Shown here: positions 25,371 through 33,640 of the stretch, piece after piece
Layout of the letters: each line of letters opens with the position of its first letter
Numbering within the stretch: position 1 is the stretch's first letter
NCBI GenBank assembly: GCA_003565135.1
Contig: PXDC01000053.1
Span: 1 to 43,990 of the forward strand
Length of the DNA stretch: 43,990 bases
DNA from: Verrucomicrobiota bacterium
Lineage (GTDB): Bacteria; Verrucomicrobiota; Verrucomicrobiia; Opitutales; T3Sed10-336
Direction of reading: 5' to 3'
The notes under the pieces: generated by a model
Database searches by the model: none
The model's input: only the letters and a program-made list of their open reading frames with translations
Told to the model about the DNA's origin: nothing
Translations under genes and position numbers: made by a program

Positions 25371-26603
25371 ATGCAATCTTCAAAACGACGAGCCGTCATC
25401 ACCGGAATTGGAGTCATTGCCCCCAATGGTTCCGACCTCAATCTATTCTGGACCAGTTTGTGCGCCGGGCGAAGTGCCGCCGCCTTCATCAGCCGCATCG
25501 ACACCTCCGCCCTGCCGAGCAAAGTGGCCTGCCCCCTGCGGGGATTCAATCCCGCCGATTACCTCGCCCCGGCGACGGCCAATCACTACCCGCCCGCCAT
25601 CCAATACGCGATCGCCGCCGCCAGGAACGCCCTGGATGACGCCGCATTCGATTCCGCCTCCGTCGAACCGGACCGCCTCGCAATCGTGGCGGGAACCTCC
25701 CAGCAACTTCATCGCTCCGCCGAACTGCCGGCAAACGGCGATCGGCCCCGCGACACCCTTTCGATTCTCATCAACGGGCAGACCGGAAGCGGAGGCTCCG
25801 CCATCGCCCACGAGTTGGGATTAGCCGGGCACGCCCTCAGCTTATCCACCGGTGCTTCCACCGGCGTCGACACCCTGGCCCAGGCGCTCGCCCTGATCCG
25901 CGACGACGACGTCGATATCGCCCTGGCCGGAGCGGCGGAAACACCGATAACTCCCGGCTTCTGGGGTTTGTTCTGCGCGTCGAACGACATGAGTCGCGAG
26001 TGCGAGGAACCGGCGCGAGCGATGCGCCCTTTTGCGGCGAACCGGGACGGATTCATCCTCGGCGAGGGTGCGGCATTCCTGGTGGTCGAGGAGTTATCCT
26101 CCGCCCTTCGCCGGGGAGCTCCTATCTACGCCGAAATCGCCGGGTTCGGCCGAAGCTTCGACTGCAACGGATCAAACGGAACCGGCGGCACCGGGTTCCG
26201 CTCACTGGGAAAGGCCCTGCACCGCGCGGGGGTCGCCCCGCACGAAATCGATTATCTCAATGCCAACGGCACAGCGACCGCGGAAAACGATCGGGCGGAA
26301 TCCGTGGCGATCAAGCAAACATTCGGACAGCACGCGAAACGCCTCCAGGTGAGCGCGACCAAACCGGTCACCGGCCACTGGACCGGAGCGGCCGGACCCC
26401 TGGAAGCGGCGATCTGCGCACTGGCAATACGGCACCGCACCATTCCCCCCACCATCAACCTCACCGCTCCCGACAGCGAATGCGACCTCGACTACGTCCC
26501 GCTTGCGTGCCGCGGCTATCCGGTTAACGCCGCGGTCAGCCTGAACGCCGGCTTCGACGGCAGCAACACCTGCCTGGTATTCAAAAAATTCATCCATTTC
26601 TGA
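25371..26603 (+). CDS. Ketoacyl-ACP synthase homologue lacking catalytic Cys (chain-length-factor-like)
   Basis: 410 residues, full-length FabF-type thiolase fold, cytoplasmic. It aligns end to end with FabF, from the opening ITGIGVIAPNG to the closing 'NAGFDGSNTCLVFKKF'. The active site is broken: where FabF has STACASG this protein reads STGASTG, so the nucleophile is Ala162. The first catalytic His is Asn299 (LNANGTATAEND for NAHGTSTP.ND). The Lys (K331, SATKPVTGH) and second His (H336) remain. The 'APNG' opening and the lost Cys recall chain-length factors (KS-beta) of type II polyketide systems, which dimerise with an active KS-alpha; that is inference. No KS-alpha, ACP or acyltransferase is adjacent. 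The start lacks a good RBS. A promoter for the next gene lies just after its stop. Confidence 0.9.
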   Translation: MQSSKRRAVITGIGVIAPNGSDLNLFWTSLCAGRSAAAFISRIDTSALPSKVACPLRGFNPADYLAPATANHYPPAIQYAIAAARNALDDAAFDSASVEPDRLAIVAGTSQQLHRSAELPANGDRPRDTLSILINGQTGSGGSAIAHELGLAGHALSLSTGASTGVDTLAQALALIRDDDVDIALAGAAETPITPGFWGLFCASNDMSRECEEPARAMRPFAANRDGFILGEGAAFLVVEELSSALRRGAPIYAEIAGFGRSFDCNGSNGTGGTGFRSLGKALHRAGVAPHEIDYLNANGTATAENDRAESVAIKQTFGQHAKRLQVSATKPVTGHWTGAAGPLEAAICALAIRHRTIPPTINLTAPDSECDLDYVPLACRGYPVNAAVSLNAGFDGSNTCLVFKKFIHF

Positions 26604-26620
26604 TCTCTCAAACTCCAAGG

Positions 26621-26647
26621 TTGCGCTTTGTGAATAAATTGTATAAT
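26621..26647 (+). promoter_or_regulatory. Promoter of the receiver-GAF histidine kinase gene
   Basis: A perfect TATAAT (26642-26647) lies 15 bases after TTGCGC (26621-26626), in an A/T-rich pocket, 30 bases before the ATG at 26678. The -10 is strong; the spacing is short of the optimum, so an extended or activator-assisted promoter is possible. Confidence 0.55.
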
Positions 26648-26677
26648 ACCAAACCCGGCTTCTTCTAAACGCCCGTA

Positions 26678-28693
26678 ATGTTCCATATTCTCGTCATAAC
26701 TGAGGACAACGGTTTTACCGATTCGCTTAAAGCGCTGCTCCCTGAAAACGAGTTTCGGCTCCACCCCCTCCCCTCCCCGAATAAAGCCCAATCGATTCTC
26801 AAGACCCCGCTTCCCGACGCCTGCCTCATCGACGCCGATCTGCCGAACCTGTCCGCGGTGAACGCCCTGGAGGAGGTGCGCCGCCATGCTTCCGCCATCG
26901 GCGTTTTTCTCTGCACCCGGGACACGAATCCCATCTGGGAAGAGGACGCCTATCTCAAGGGCGCCGATTTCATATTCCGCAAACCGCTCCGTTCCGCCCT
27001 GCTCCACCGGATTCTCACCCGGCACCTCCGCTCCCCCGCAAAAAAGCCGGCCTGGACCCATCGCCCCGAAACCGGACCGGCCCCGGCTCCCGGAACCTTT
27101 CGTCACGGCGGAACACTGCCCGGCTCGGCCCTGGAGATCATGCGGGATTTCTCCCGCATCCTCTCCTATTCGCTCGACCTCAAATCCTTCGTCCACCAGT
27201 TCATTCTCAAGCTTCGCGAAATCATCAGCGTGAACCGGGTCGCCATCCTGCTGCGAAAACCCGACCTGCCCCTCCCCGGCCTGTCCGCCGCCGAGAGGGA
27301 GGACGACGCGCTCGAATGCATCTGCTCGATCGGAATCGAAGCGGACCTTTTCCAATACTTCCAGATCAACCTCTCCAGTGGTATCGGCGGCATGGTCGCC
27401 CGCAGCGGACAAATCCTCAAGGCCGATTACGAAGCCAACCTGTTTTCGGACGAGAACTACGAGATCAACCGGGAATTCGAACTGCTCGGGTGCGAGGTGG
27501 CCATACCTATTGTCGATCGGGAGCGCTGCCTCGGGATCGCGCTGATCGGAGGCCGATTGACCGGAACGCGGTTTGCGGACGACGAACTGCAACTGCTCTT
27601 TCACCTCATGGAGGAGCTCGGGCTCGCCATCCGCAACAACTGGCTCCACGAGGAACTGGCCAGCCATCACGAACTGATTTCCGATGTCATCGCCCAGTTC
27701 AAAAGCGGTTGCCTGGTGATGTCGCCGGAATTATCCGTCCTCCACGCCAATCCCGCCCTGCTGGAATTCATGCAGAAGGCACCCGGCGATTCGGTGTCCT
27801 TCTCCGACCTGCCTCCCAGCATCGCCTGCCAGTTGTACGAGGTCGTCCAAAAAGGAGAAGACATTCCGCCCTTCATGTTCGACGGCTTTCCCGGCGACGA
27901 CCGGATATTCCGGATCTCCATATTTCCTCTGCAGACAGGACGGCTGGAGGCGGGATCGGCCACCATGCTGCTGATGGAGGACTTTACCCAGGTGGAAAAG
28001 GCCAAGAAGATCGAAGTCGAGGCCCAAAACGCCCGGACCGTCGCCCTCATCGCGGAACGTTTCGCCCACGAGATCCGCAATGCCCTCGTCCCCCTGAGCA
28101 CACACCACCAACTGCTGGAAACCGATTTTGACAAGGACGCCTTCCGGAACTCTCTGGACAAGACCATGGACCGCCAGATTCGCCGCATCTCGCGCTTCGC
28201 GGACCAGATGATGCTCCTTTCCCAGAGCCGAAACGGCACCGATCACGGCGGTTCCCTGCAGGAACTTCTCGAACAGGCATTCTCCGAAGCCCTCAATTTC
28301 TGCGGCCGGGACGGAACCCTCCAGTACGACCCGGAATTCGACGACTGCAAAATCCGCGGCGATCTATCGACCCTGAAACACGCCTGCATGGAGATCCTCC
28401 TCAACGCCCTGCAATCGGGCTCCGAGCAGGCGAACATCGTGGTCACGAACCGATTCGAAAACGACGACAAGGGACGGAATGTCGTCGCCATCGATTTTTT
28501 CGACCACGGGGGCGGTTTTTCCGAAGAAGCCGCGGAGGAGGCATTAAAGCCTTTTTTCACCACCCGCAACGTCGGTGTCGGCCTCGGGCTCACCGTGGCG
28601 GAAAAAATTCTGCGAGCCCACGGAGGTTCGCTTGAAATCACTCGAAACAAGACAAAGAAAAAACACGTCCGCGCGATCCTTCCCCTGGCATGA
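26678..28693 (+). CDS. Histidine kinase with N-terminal receiver and GAF domain
   Basis: 671 residues, no membrane segment. Order: receiver domain (about 1-120) with acidic TEDNG, phospho-acceptor Asp52 in CLIDADLPN and Lys102 in FRKPL; a linker; a GAF domain (about 165-330) with VNRVAILLRKPD, SSGIGGMVARSG and CEVAIPIVDRERCLGIALIGG; and a PAS-like segment (about 335-440, SDVIAQFKSGCLVMSPELS). A HisKA helix follows with FAHEIRNALVPLS (His464), then an HATPase with EILLNALQSG, DHGGGF, FFTTRNVGVGLGLTVAEKIL. The receiver keeps its chemistry, so the protein can be both phosphorylated and a phosphodonor. A strong -10 lies upstream. Its stop overlaps the next start by four bases (ATGA), coupling it to the FadL gene. 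Confidence 0.92.
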   Translation: MFHILVITEDNGFTDSLKALLPENEFRLHPLPSPNKAQSILKTPLPDACLIDADLPNLSAVNALEEVRRHASAIGVFLCTRDTNPIWEEDAYLKGADFIFRKPLRSALLHRILTRHLRSPAKKPAWTHRPETGPAPAPGTFRHGGTLPGSALEIMRDFSRILSYSLDLKSFVHQFILKLREIISVNRVAILLRKPDLPLPGLSAAEREDDALECICSIGIEADLFQYFQINLSSGIGGMVARSGQILKADYEANLFSDENYEINREFELLGCEVAIPIVDRERCLGIALIGGRLTGTRFADDELQLLFHLMEELGLAIRNNWLHEELASHHELISDVIAQFKSGCLVMSPELSVLHANPALLEFMQKAPGDSVSFSDLPPSIACQLYEVVQKGEDIPPFMFDGFPGDDRIFRISIFPLQTGRLEAGSATMLLMEDFTQVEKAKKIEVEAQNARTVALIAERFAHEIRNALVPLSTHHQLLETDFDKDAFRNSLDKTMDRQIRRISRFADQMMLLSQSRNGTDHGGSLQELLEQAFSEALNFCGRDGTLQYDPEFDDCKIRGDLSTLKHACMEILLNALQSGSEQANIVVTNRFENDDKGRNVVAIDFFDHGGGFSEEAAEEALKPFFTTRNVGVGLGLTVAEKILRAHGGSLEITRNKTKKKHVRAILPLA

Positions 28694-29919
28694 ATAAAAA
28701 TTTCCTTCGTTTGGTCACCGTCGCAACCCTAACCGTCATTCCCGTCGTGACCGCATCCGGCCTGGGCTTCCGCCTGGTGGACATGGACACACATGCGTCG
28801 GGGCGGGGAAACGCCTACGCAGCCACCGCCGACAGCCCCGCCGCCATCTATTATAACCCGGCCGGAATCACCCAGGTACACGTCCCTTCGATTCAGGCCG
28901 GCGTCTACGCCATCCATTTCGACGTCGATTACCGCAGCCGCCAGACCGGCGAACGAACGACCAACGACACCAGCATCCAGCCGGTCCCCAACGCCTATTT
29001 CACCCTTCCCATCGAAACCACCCCTCTCACCTTCGGCATCGGCGCTTACGCACCCTTCGGGCTGGTCAACGACTGGCCCGACGACACCGATTTCCGGACC
29101 GTGGCCACCCGGTCCACCCTGGAATTCCGGCAGATAACGCCGGTTATCGCCTGGGAAATCAACCCGCAGCTATCCATCGGTGGCGGCCTCACCATCAACG
29201 ATGCCCAGCTCGACCTGCGTCAGGCCCTCTTTCCCCCGGGCCATCCCCTGGCCAACGGCGACGAATTCCACTTCGACGGGCGCGACCAGTTTTTCGGGTA
29301 CACCCTCGGAGTGCGCTGGGCACCCGCCCCGCGTCACGCTTTCGGCCTCGCCTACCGAAGTTCATTGCGGTCCAACCTGAAAGGCACCGGCACCACCCGT
29401 CTGCCCGCTGCGGGAATCGATTCCCGGGAGGACGCCGAGCTCAATCTCCCCTTTCCCCGGACCGCCGTCATCGGGTATTCTTTTCGTCCCAGTGAGGCCT
29501 GGAATTTCGAGGCGAACCTCGACTGGACCGACTGGTCCGTCCTCGATTCGGTCACGATGCGGCTGGAGAACAGCGGAAACCAGGACCTCGAGTTCAACTG
29601 GGAGGAAAGTATCGTTTACAAGGCCGGGGTCACACGGTATTTTGAAAACAATTACCACCTTAGCGTCGGCTACATGTTCAGCGAGAATTCGGTCCCCAGC
29701 AGTTATTTCAATCCCGCCGTGCCGGACTCCGACCGGCACCTGGGGGCTCTGGGCGTCGGCTGGCGGGACGAACACCTCAGTTGGAGCCTGGGCTACCAGT
29801 TCGGCTACTCACCGACCCGTCGCGTCCGCGGCAGCGACGGGGGAGATGAGGGACCGGCCGACGGGAATTATCGAACGATCGTCAACGCGGTCTCGGCCTC
29901 CGTGGGAATAGCATTTTAG
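28690..29919 (+). CDS. FadL/OMPP1-type outer-membrane porin
   Basis: 409 residues. A signal peptide (MNKNFLRLVTVATLTVIPVVTASG) precedes the typical N-terminal hatch: ARGNAYAATADSPAAIYYNPAGI, here preceded by HASGRG. The body alternates short amphipathic strands (LSIGGGLTINDAQLDL, RHAFGLAYRSSLRSNLKG, WNFEANLDWTDWSVLDSV), and the chain ends in a Phe-terminated strand (ASVGIAF), the outer-membrane insertion signal. FadL-family channels import long-chain fatty acids or other hydrophobics through lateral diffusion. It is translationally coupled to the upstream receiver-GAF kinase (4-base overlap) and is followed 6 bases later by a receiver-kinase gene, so all three should be one operon. Substrate is not readable from the sequence. 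Confidence 0.93.
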   Translation: MNKNFLRLVTVATLTVIPVVTASGLGFRLVDMDTHASGRGNAYAATADSPAAIYYNPAGITQVHVPSIQAGVYAIHFDVDYRSRQTGERTTNDTSIQPVPNAYFTLPIETTPLTFGIGAYAPFGLVNDWPDDTDFRTVATRSTLEFRQITPVIAWEINPQLSIGGGLTINDAQLDLRQALFPPGHPLANGDEFHFDGRDQFFGYTLGVRWAPAPRHAFGLAYRSSLRSNLKGTGTTRLPAAGIDSREDAELNLPFPRTAVIGYSFRPSEAWNFEANLDWTDWSVLDSVTMRLENSGNQDLEFNWEESIVYKAGVTRYFENNYHLSVGYMFSENSVPSSYFNPAVPDSDRHLGALGVGWRDEHLSWSLGYQFGYSPTRRVRGSDGGDEGPADGNYRTIVNAVSASVGIAF

Positions 29920-29925
29920 TCCATT

Positions 29926-31149
29926 ATGACGGAATACACCAAGGAAACGCTCCTGATAGTCGACGACGAAGAGGGTCCCAGGGAATCGCTGAAGATCGTC
30001 TTCGAGGAGCGTTACCATGTACTCCTCGCCCGTTCCGGTGAAGAGGCGGTGACCGTTGCCCGCCAGACTCCGCCCCACACGGTCATCCTCGACATCCGTA
30101 TGGCGGGAATGTCGGGGATCGAAGTGCTCAAGTCCCTCAAAGAGATCGACCCCCACACCGAGGTCATCATGCTGACCGCCTACGAAACCCTGGAGACGGC
30201 GCGGCAAGCGCTTCGTTACGGCGCCCGGGATTACATTGGAAAACCGTTCAATGTAAAAGCCATGCGCACGGCGGTGGAAAGCGCGATGGAACACCGGCGA
30301 CTCTCCCTGAACATCGCCAGTTCGGTCGGGCAGCTCGATTCGCTTCAATCGGACCTGGAGAAGCTGATGATGCAGGAAGAGATGGCCCGCACGTCCTCAC
30401 AGATCTACGCCGGGGTCCTTCACGACATCAACAATCCGCTCACCATAATCAGGGGCTACGTGGACCTCCTGATGCACCGGCTGGCCGAAATGTCGCGGTT
30501 GACCGGAAACGACCTGGAGGAAGTCCGGGAAAACATGAATACGGTGGCCCAACAGGTTCGCGTCTGTTGCTCGATTTCGAACCGACACCTGGAGCTCATC
30601 CGCCGGGAATCCCCGGAGGGCCAACTGGTTTCGGTCAACCTGATCCTGCAGGACCTCCAGGACCTGATCAAGGTCCACCCGGCGGTCCGCGAATCCATGG
30701 TCGAAATCACCCCCCTGGAAGAGGACACATCGGTTTTTATTCACAGTTCCGAGCTCATGCAGATTCTGCTGAACCTCGTGACCAACTCCCTGCAAAATTC
30801 ACCCGCTTCCCGCAAGGTTACCGTACAGGCCGCCTTGCTGCCTTCGTTGCCGTCGGCCGCAAAATTCACCAACGGCCCGGAGGAAAGGATCATCAACGGC
30901 GAAATCCTGGACCCGAAGCGCTCCTATGTGGCGGTCACGATTCGCGACCAGGGAAAGGGGATACCCGCCGATATCATCGAAGAAGTGTTTGAACCGTATT
31001 TCACTACGAGGAAGGAGGACAACGGAACGGGGCTGGGACTGGCGATCGTCTCCCGGCTTGTGACGCGTAATCGCGGGGCCATCCACCTCCGGACAAAAGT
31101 AGGTGAAGGTTCCTCATTCACGGTATATCTTCCCCGGGAAAGCGAGTGA
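29926..31149 (+). CDS. Histidine kinase with N-terminal receiver domain
   Basis: 407 residues, soluble. Receiver domain at about 8-125: LLIVDDEEGPRESL (acidic pair), Asp56 in VILDIRMAGMSG, Thr in VIMLTAYET, Lys106 in GKPFN. A coiled linker (about 130-155) leads to the HisKA H box VLHDINNPLTIIRGY (His166), then an HATPase with LMQILLNLVTNSLQNSP, DQGKGIP, EPYFTTRKEDNGTGLGLAIVSRL and a GEGSSFTVYLP end. Of its relatives, this REC-then-kinase order without any DNA-binding output resembles a phosphorelay intermediate. It starts 6 bases after the FadL gene. Together with the upstream REC-GAF-kinase, it forms a pair likely to exchange phosphate through the receivers, which is inference. Confidence 0.93.
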   Translation: MTEYTKETLLIVDDEEGPRESLKIVFEERYHVLLARSGEEAVTVARQTPPHTVILDIRMAGMSGIEVLKSLKEIDPHTEVIMLTAYETLETARQALRYGARDYIGKPFNVKAMRTAVESAMEHRRLSLNIASSVGQLDSLQSDLEKLMMQEEMARTSSQIYAGVLHDINNPLTIIRGYVDLLMHRLAEMSRLTGNDLEEVRENMNTVAQQVRVCCSISNRHLELIRRESPEGQLVSVNLILQDLQDLIKVHPAVRESMVEITPLEEDTSVFIHSSELMQILLNLVTNSLQNSPASRKVTVQAALLPSLPSAAKFTNGPEERIINGEILDPKRSYVAVTIRDQGKGIPADIIEEVFEPYFTTRKEDNGTGLGLAIVSRLVTRNRGAIHLRTKVGEGSSFTVYLPRESE

Positions 31150-31196
31150 GGCGCCCGCCGCCGCCCCGGCCCGGCCGGGTGATTTTCAGCAATTAC

Positions 31197-31224
31197 TTGA
31201 AAATGAGGCGTTTTTAGCGCAAGC
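31197..31224 (+). promoter_or_regulatory. Candidate promoter for the phasin-like gene
   Basis: TTGAAA (31197-31202), 16 bases, CAAGCT (31219-31224), in an A/T-rich patch that follows a GC-rich one. The pattern is the same as at 13200-13227 (TTGTGA-16-CAAGCT). The ATG at 31265 is about 35 bases past the expected transcription start. Confidence 0.35.
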
Positions 31225-31264
31225 TGCACCATCACCGAACCCGTATGTAATAAAGGAGACTGTC

Positions 31265-31585
31265 ATGTTGGATATGTTTAAGAAAGCCGTATACGCCGGG
31301 ATCGGCGCCACTGTCACCACCAAGGAACACGTGCAGAAGATGCTCCACGAAATGGTGGAGCAGGGAAAAATCACCCGCCAGGAGGCCGAAAAAATGGCCG
31401 AAAAAATTGTCGAGGAAAGCCGCAAGGAGTTTGAGTCGACAACCAACGAAATCAACCGAACCCTGCGGGAATGGTGGCAGAAGGAGAAGCCGGTCAGTGA
31501 GGAGGAACTGCACAAACTCGAGAGCCGGGTAAAATCCCTCGAAGTCAAACTCGCCAACCTGACCCGCAAGGTAAAGGGGGAATAG
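31265..31585 (+). CDS. Phasin-family / polyhydroxyalkanoate-granule-type small protein
   Basis: 106 residues from the ATG at 31265, chosen for an excellent RBS (AAGGAG, 31253-31258, 6 bases upstream); the frame stays open to 31103 with no second start of merit. Sequence: MLDMFKKAVYAGIGATVTTKEHVQKML at the start, then an unbroken amphipathic, Lys/Glu-rich helix (about 25-75) and a heptad-like C-terminal coil (LESRVKSLEVKLANLTRKVKG). This is the layout of small bacterial phasin-family proteins (PhaF/PhaI-like N-terminal pattern 'MKK.yaGiGa...T.e.v...l.elVe.GkIt..Ea'). They coat granules or act as polyhydroxyalkanoate regulators, but many homologues occur in non-PHA organisms. No pha gene is in the window. 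A T8 run follows (31650-31657). Confidence 0.72.
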   Translation: MLDMFKKAVYAGIGATVTTKEHVQKMLHEMVEQGKITRQEAEKMAEKIVEESRKEFESTTNEINRTLREWWQKEKPVSEEELHKLESRVKSLEVKLANLTRKVKGE

Positions 31586-31627
31586 CCCCCGGGGGTTCGG
31601 GGCGAGGGGTGTCCGACTCCCGGTGCC

Positions 31628-31657
31628 GCCGCGCCACGATTCCGGTCGCTTTTTTTT
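31628..31657 (+). terminator. Possible terminator downstream of the phasin-like gene
   Basis: A GC-rich, imperfectly self-complementary stretch (31628-31649) runs into eight T residues (31650-31657). It lies between the phasin-like gene and the convergent pseudouridine synthase, whose stop begins at the end of the T run. The stem is weak. Confidence 0.35.
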
Positions 31658-32604
31658 CACACCCGCCGCCTCAAAGCGGCGACCATTCCTCGGAAATCCG
31701 CAGGGGGCGGAGCCGAGAGCTGCATGGCCTCACCGGTCAAGGGATGGCGGAACCCTATCCGCTCCGCGTGAAGCATGATCCGCGGCGGCATCGGCCCCTC
31801 GCGGGCCGCGTCCCGGTACCCGTAAACGGCATCGCCCAGGAGCGGATGCCCGCGTGAACTCAGGTGCACGCGAATCTGGTGGGTTCGGCCCGTCAGGATC
31901 CGGCAGCGCAGCAGGCTCGCTGTTTTGCCGTAGACCTCCACCCGCTCCCACCGGGTGCAGGCCGGACGTCCCCGCCCTTCCGGGCATACCGCCATTTTGT
32001 GACGGTGAACCGGATGCCGCCCGATGGAATCGACGATCGAGCCGGAGAGCAACTCCGGGACGCCGAACACCAGCGCGAGGTAATCCTTGGTCACCTCCCG
32101 GTCCCGGAACTGTCGCGCGAGTTCGCGGTGGGCGGGATCGGTCTTGGCGACGACGATCAGGCCGGAAGTTTCCCGATCCAGCCGGTGGACAATGCCGGGA
32201 CGTTCGACCCCGCCGATCCCGCTGAGCCCGCCACGGCAATGAGCCAGCAACGCGTGCACCAGGGTGTCCTCGCCGGTCCCGGCGCCGGGATGCACCACCT
32301 GTCCGCTCGCTTTGTTGATCGCGAGAATGGCCGCATCCTCGAACAGGACCTCCAGCGGGATCGGTACGGGCTTTATGGCCGAAGGTTTCACCGCCGGCAG
32401 GGAAAACCTCAGAACATCGCCCCCGGACACGGATTCCCGCTTTCCGACCGCGATCCCCGCCCTCAATACCCGTCCCGCGTCAAAAGCCCGTTGCAGCGCC
32501 GTCCGGCTGAACCCGGGAAATCCCGCCGCCAGAACCTTGTCCGCCCGCTCGCGGTGAATCCCCTCGGGAACCGTAAAACTGTACTCGGTCGGTGTGTCAG
32601 GCAT
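31657..32604 (-). CDS. rluD: RluA/RluD-family ribosomal large-subunit pseudouridine synthase
   Basis: 315 residues. N-terminal S4-like RNA-binding segment (about 17-75: RADKVLAAGFPGFSRTALQRA, VAVGKRESVSGGDVL), then the synthase domain with the catalytic motif GIVHRLDRETSGLIVVAKT (Asp near residue 146). It closes with GRTHQIRVHLSSRGHPLLGDAVYG. RluD makes pseudouridines 1911, 1915 and 1917 of 23S rRNA. The symbol is assigned by family; paralogues RluA/RluC cannot be separated by eye, though the S4 domain excludes RluA proper. It is the last gene of a minus-strand run with two ABC permeases, 93 bases after the MalG-type gene. Convergent with the phasin gene. Confidence 0.85.
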   Translation of the reverse strand: MPDTPTEYSFTVPEGIHRERADKVLAAGFPGFSRTALQRAFDAGRVLRAGIAVGKRESVSGGDVLRFSLPAVKPSAIKPVPIPLEVLFEDAAILAINKASGQVVHPGAGTGEDTLVHALLAHCRGGLSGIGGVERPGIVHRLDRETSGLIVVAKTDPAHRELARQFRDREVTKDYLALVFGVPELLSGSIVDSIGRHPVHRHKMAVCPEGRGRPACTRWERVEVYGKTASLLRCRILTGRTHQIRVHLSSRGHPLLGDAVYGYRDAAREGPMPPRIMLHAERIGFRHPLTGEAMQLSAPPPADFRGMVAALRRRV

Positions 32605-32697
32605 AGTTTAACCCCCCGCGGCCCGAGGATCCCAACCCGGGGAACCCGTCGCCGGCCGGACGGGAAACCGGGGGACCGGCGAAGTTATCCGGCCTCC

Positions 32698-33627
32698 TCA
32701 CCCTTTGACGGAACCGACCGTCAGTCCGGAGAGGAAGAATCGCTGTCCGACCAGGAAAAGGACAATCACCGGGACCAGCATCAGCAGCGACGCGGCCATC
32801 ATCAGGTGCCACTCGGTTGAATACTGTCCCTGGAATGCCTGCAGCCCCACCGGCAAGGTGCGGAGATATTCCTGGTTGGTCGCCACCAGCGGCCAGAGGA
32901 AGGCGCCCCAAACCGTCATAAACGTCAACAGCGTCAGTGCCGTCAGCCCCGGAATGGAAAGCGGGAGGATGACCTTGGTAAAAATTTTCCAGTGCCCGCA
33001 GCCGTCGATCTTGGCGGCTTCATCCAGTTCCTTGGGGAGGCTGATGAAGAATTGCCGCAGGAGAAACGTACCGTAGGCCGAGAACATTCCGGGAGCGATC
33101 AGGGCAAAATAGGAATCGAGGCCGGCCAGACGGCCGATGCCGGTCGCGTCGGCACTGGTTCCGAGGTAGCGCAGGCTCATCCAGTCCACCACCGGAACAG
33201 CGATCTCCAGCCCCTCCGGAATCAGCTTCATGAGAATGAAGTTCGGAATCATGATGACCAGCCCGGGAATCATCATGGTCGCCAGGTAAGCGAGAAAAAG
33301 CTTATCCCGCCCCGGCCAGCGGATCCGGCTGAAAGCATAGGCGGCCATGGCGCTGGTCAAGACCTGGCCGGTGGTGGCGACAACCGCGACAAAGAGGCTG
33401 TTGATGTAGTAACGCAGGAAGGGAACGATCTCCCAGACGATGATAAAATTCTCCCAGCGCCAGTTCTGGGGGATCACCATCTCCCAGAAATTGTCGGTCG
33501 CCCGCATGGCGGCTTCCGGCGGAGCAAGAGCGGTGGTGATCATAAACGCCAGGGGAAGCAGACAGGTGATGCCCCCGAGGATAAGGGGAATGTGCCAGAG
33601 CGATTGCCAACGGGTGTCCTTACTCAT
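32698..33627 (-). CDS. Carbohydrate ABC transporter permease, MalG type
   Basis: 309 residues, six predicted membrane helices beginning ILGGITCLLPLAFMITTAL. The cytoplasmic EAA loop is clear: ELDEAAKIDGCGHWKIFTKVILPLSIPGL (E-A-A---G-x9-I-x-LP). A long N-terminal external loop (IPQNWRWENFIIVW) fits the CUT1 class. It forms the inner-membrane channel with the MalF-type partner encoded just upstream (13-base gap). The solute-binding protein and ATPase that normally complete the importer are not in the window, so the substrate is unknown. 'SVKG' at the C-terminus follows the usual GLTVGSVKG ending of sugar permeases. Confidence 0.92.
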   Translation of the reverse strand: MSKDTRWQSLWHIPLILGGITCLLPLAFMITTALAPPEAAMRATDNFWEMVIPQNWRWENFIIVWEIVPFLRYYINSLFVAVVATTGQVLTSAMAAYAFSRIRWPGRDKLFLAYLATMMIPGLVIMIPNFILMKLIPEGLEIAVPVVDWMSLRYLGTSADATGIGRLAGLDSYFALIAPGMFSAYGTFLLRQFFISLPKELDEAAKIDGCGHWKIFTKVILPLSIPGLTALTLLTFMTVWGAFLWPLVATNQEYLRTLPVGLQAFQGQYSTEWHLMMAASLLMLVPVIVLFLVGQRFFLSGLTVGSVKG

Positions 33628-33640
33628 GCGCTGCTCTCCA

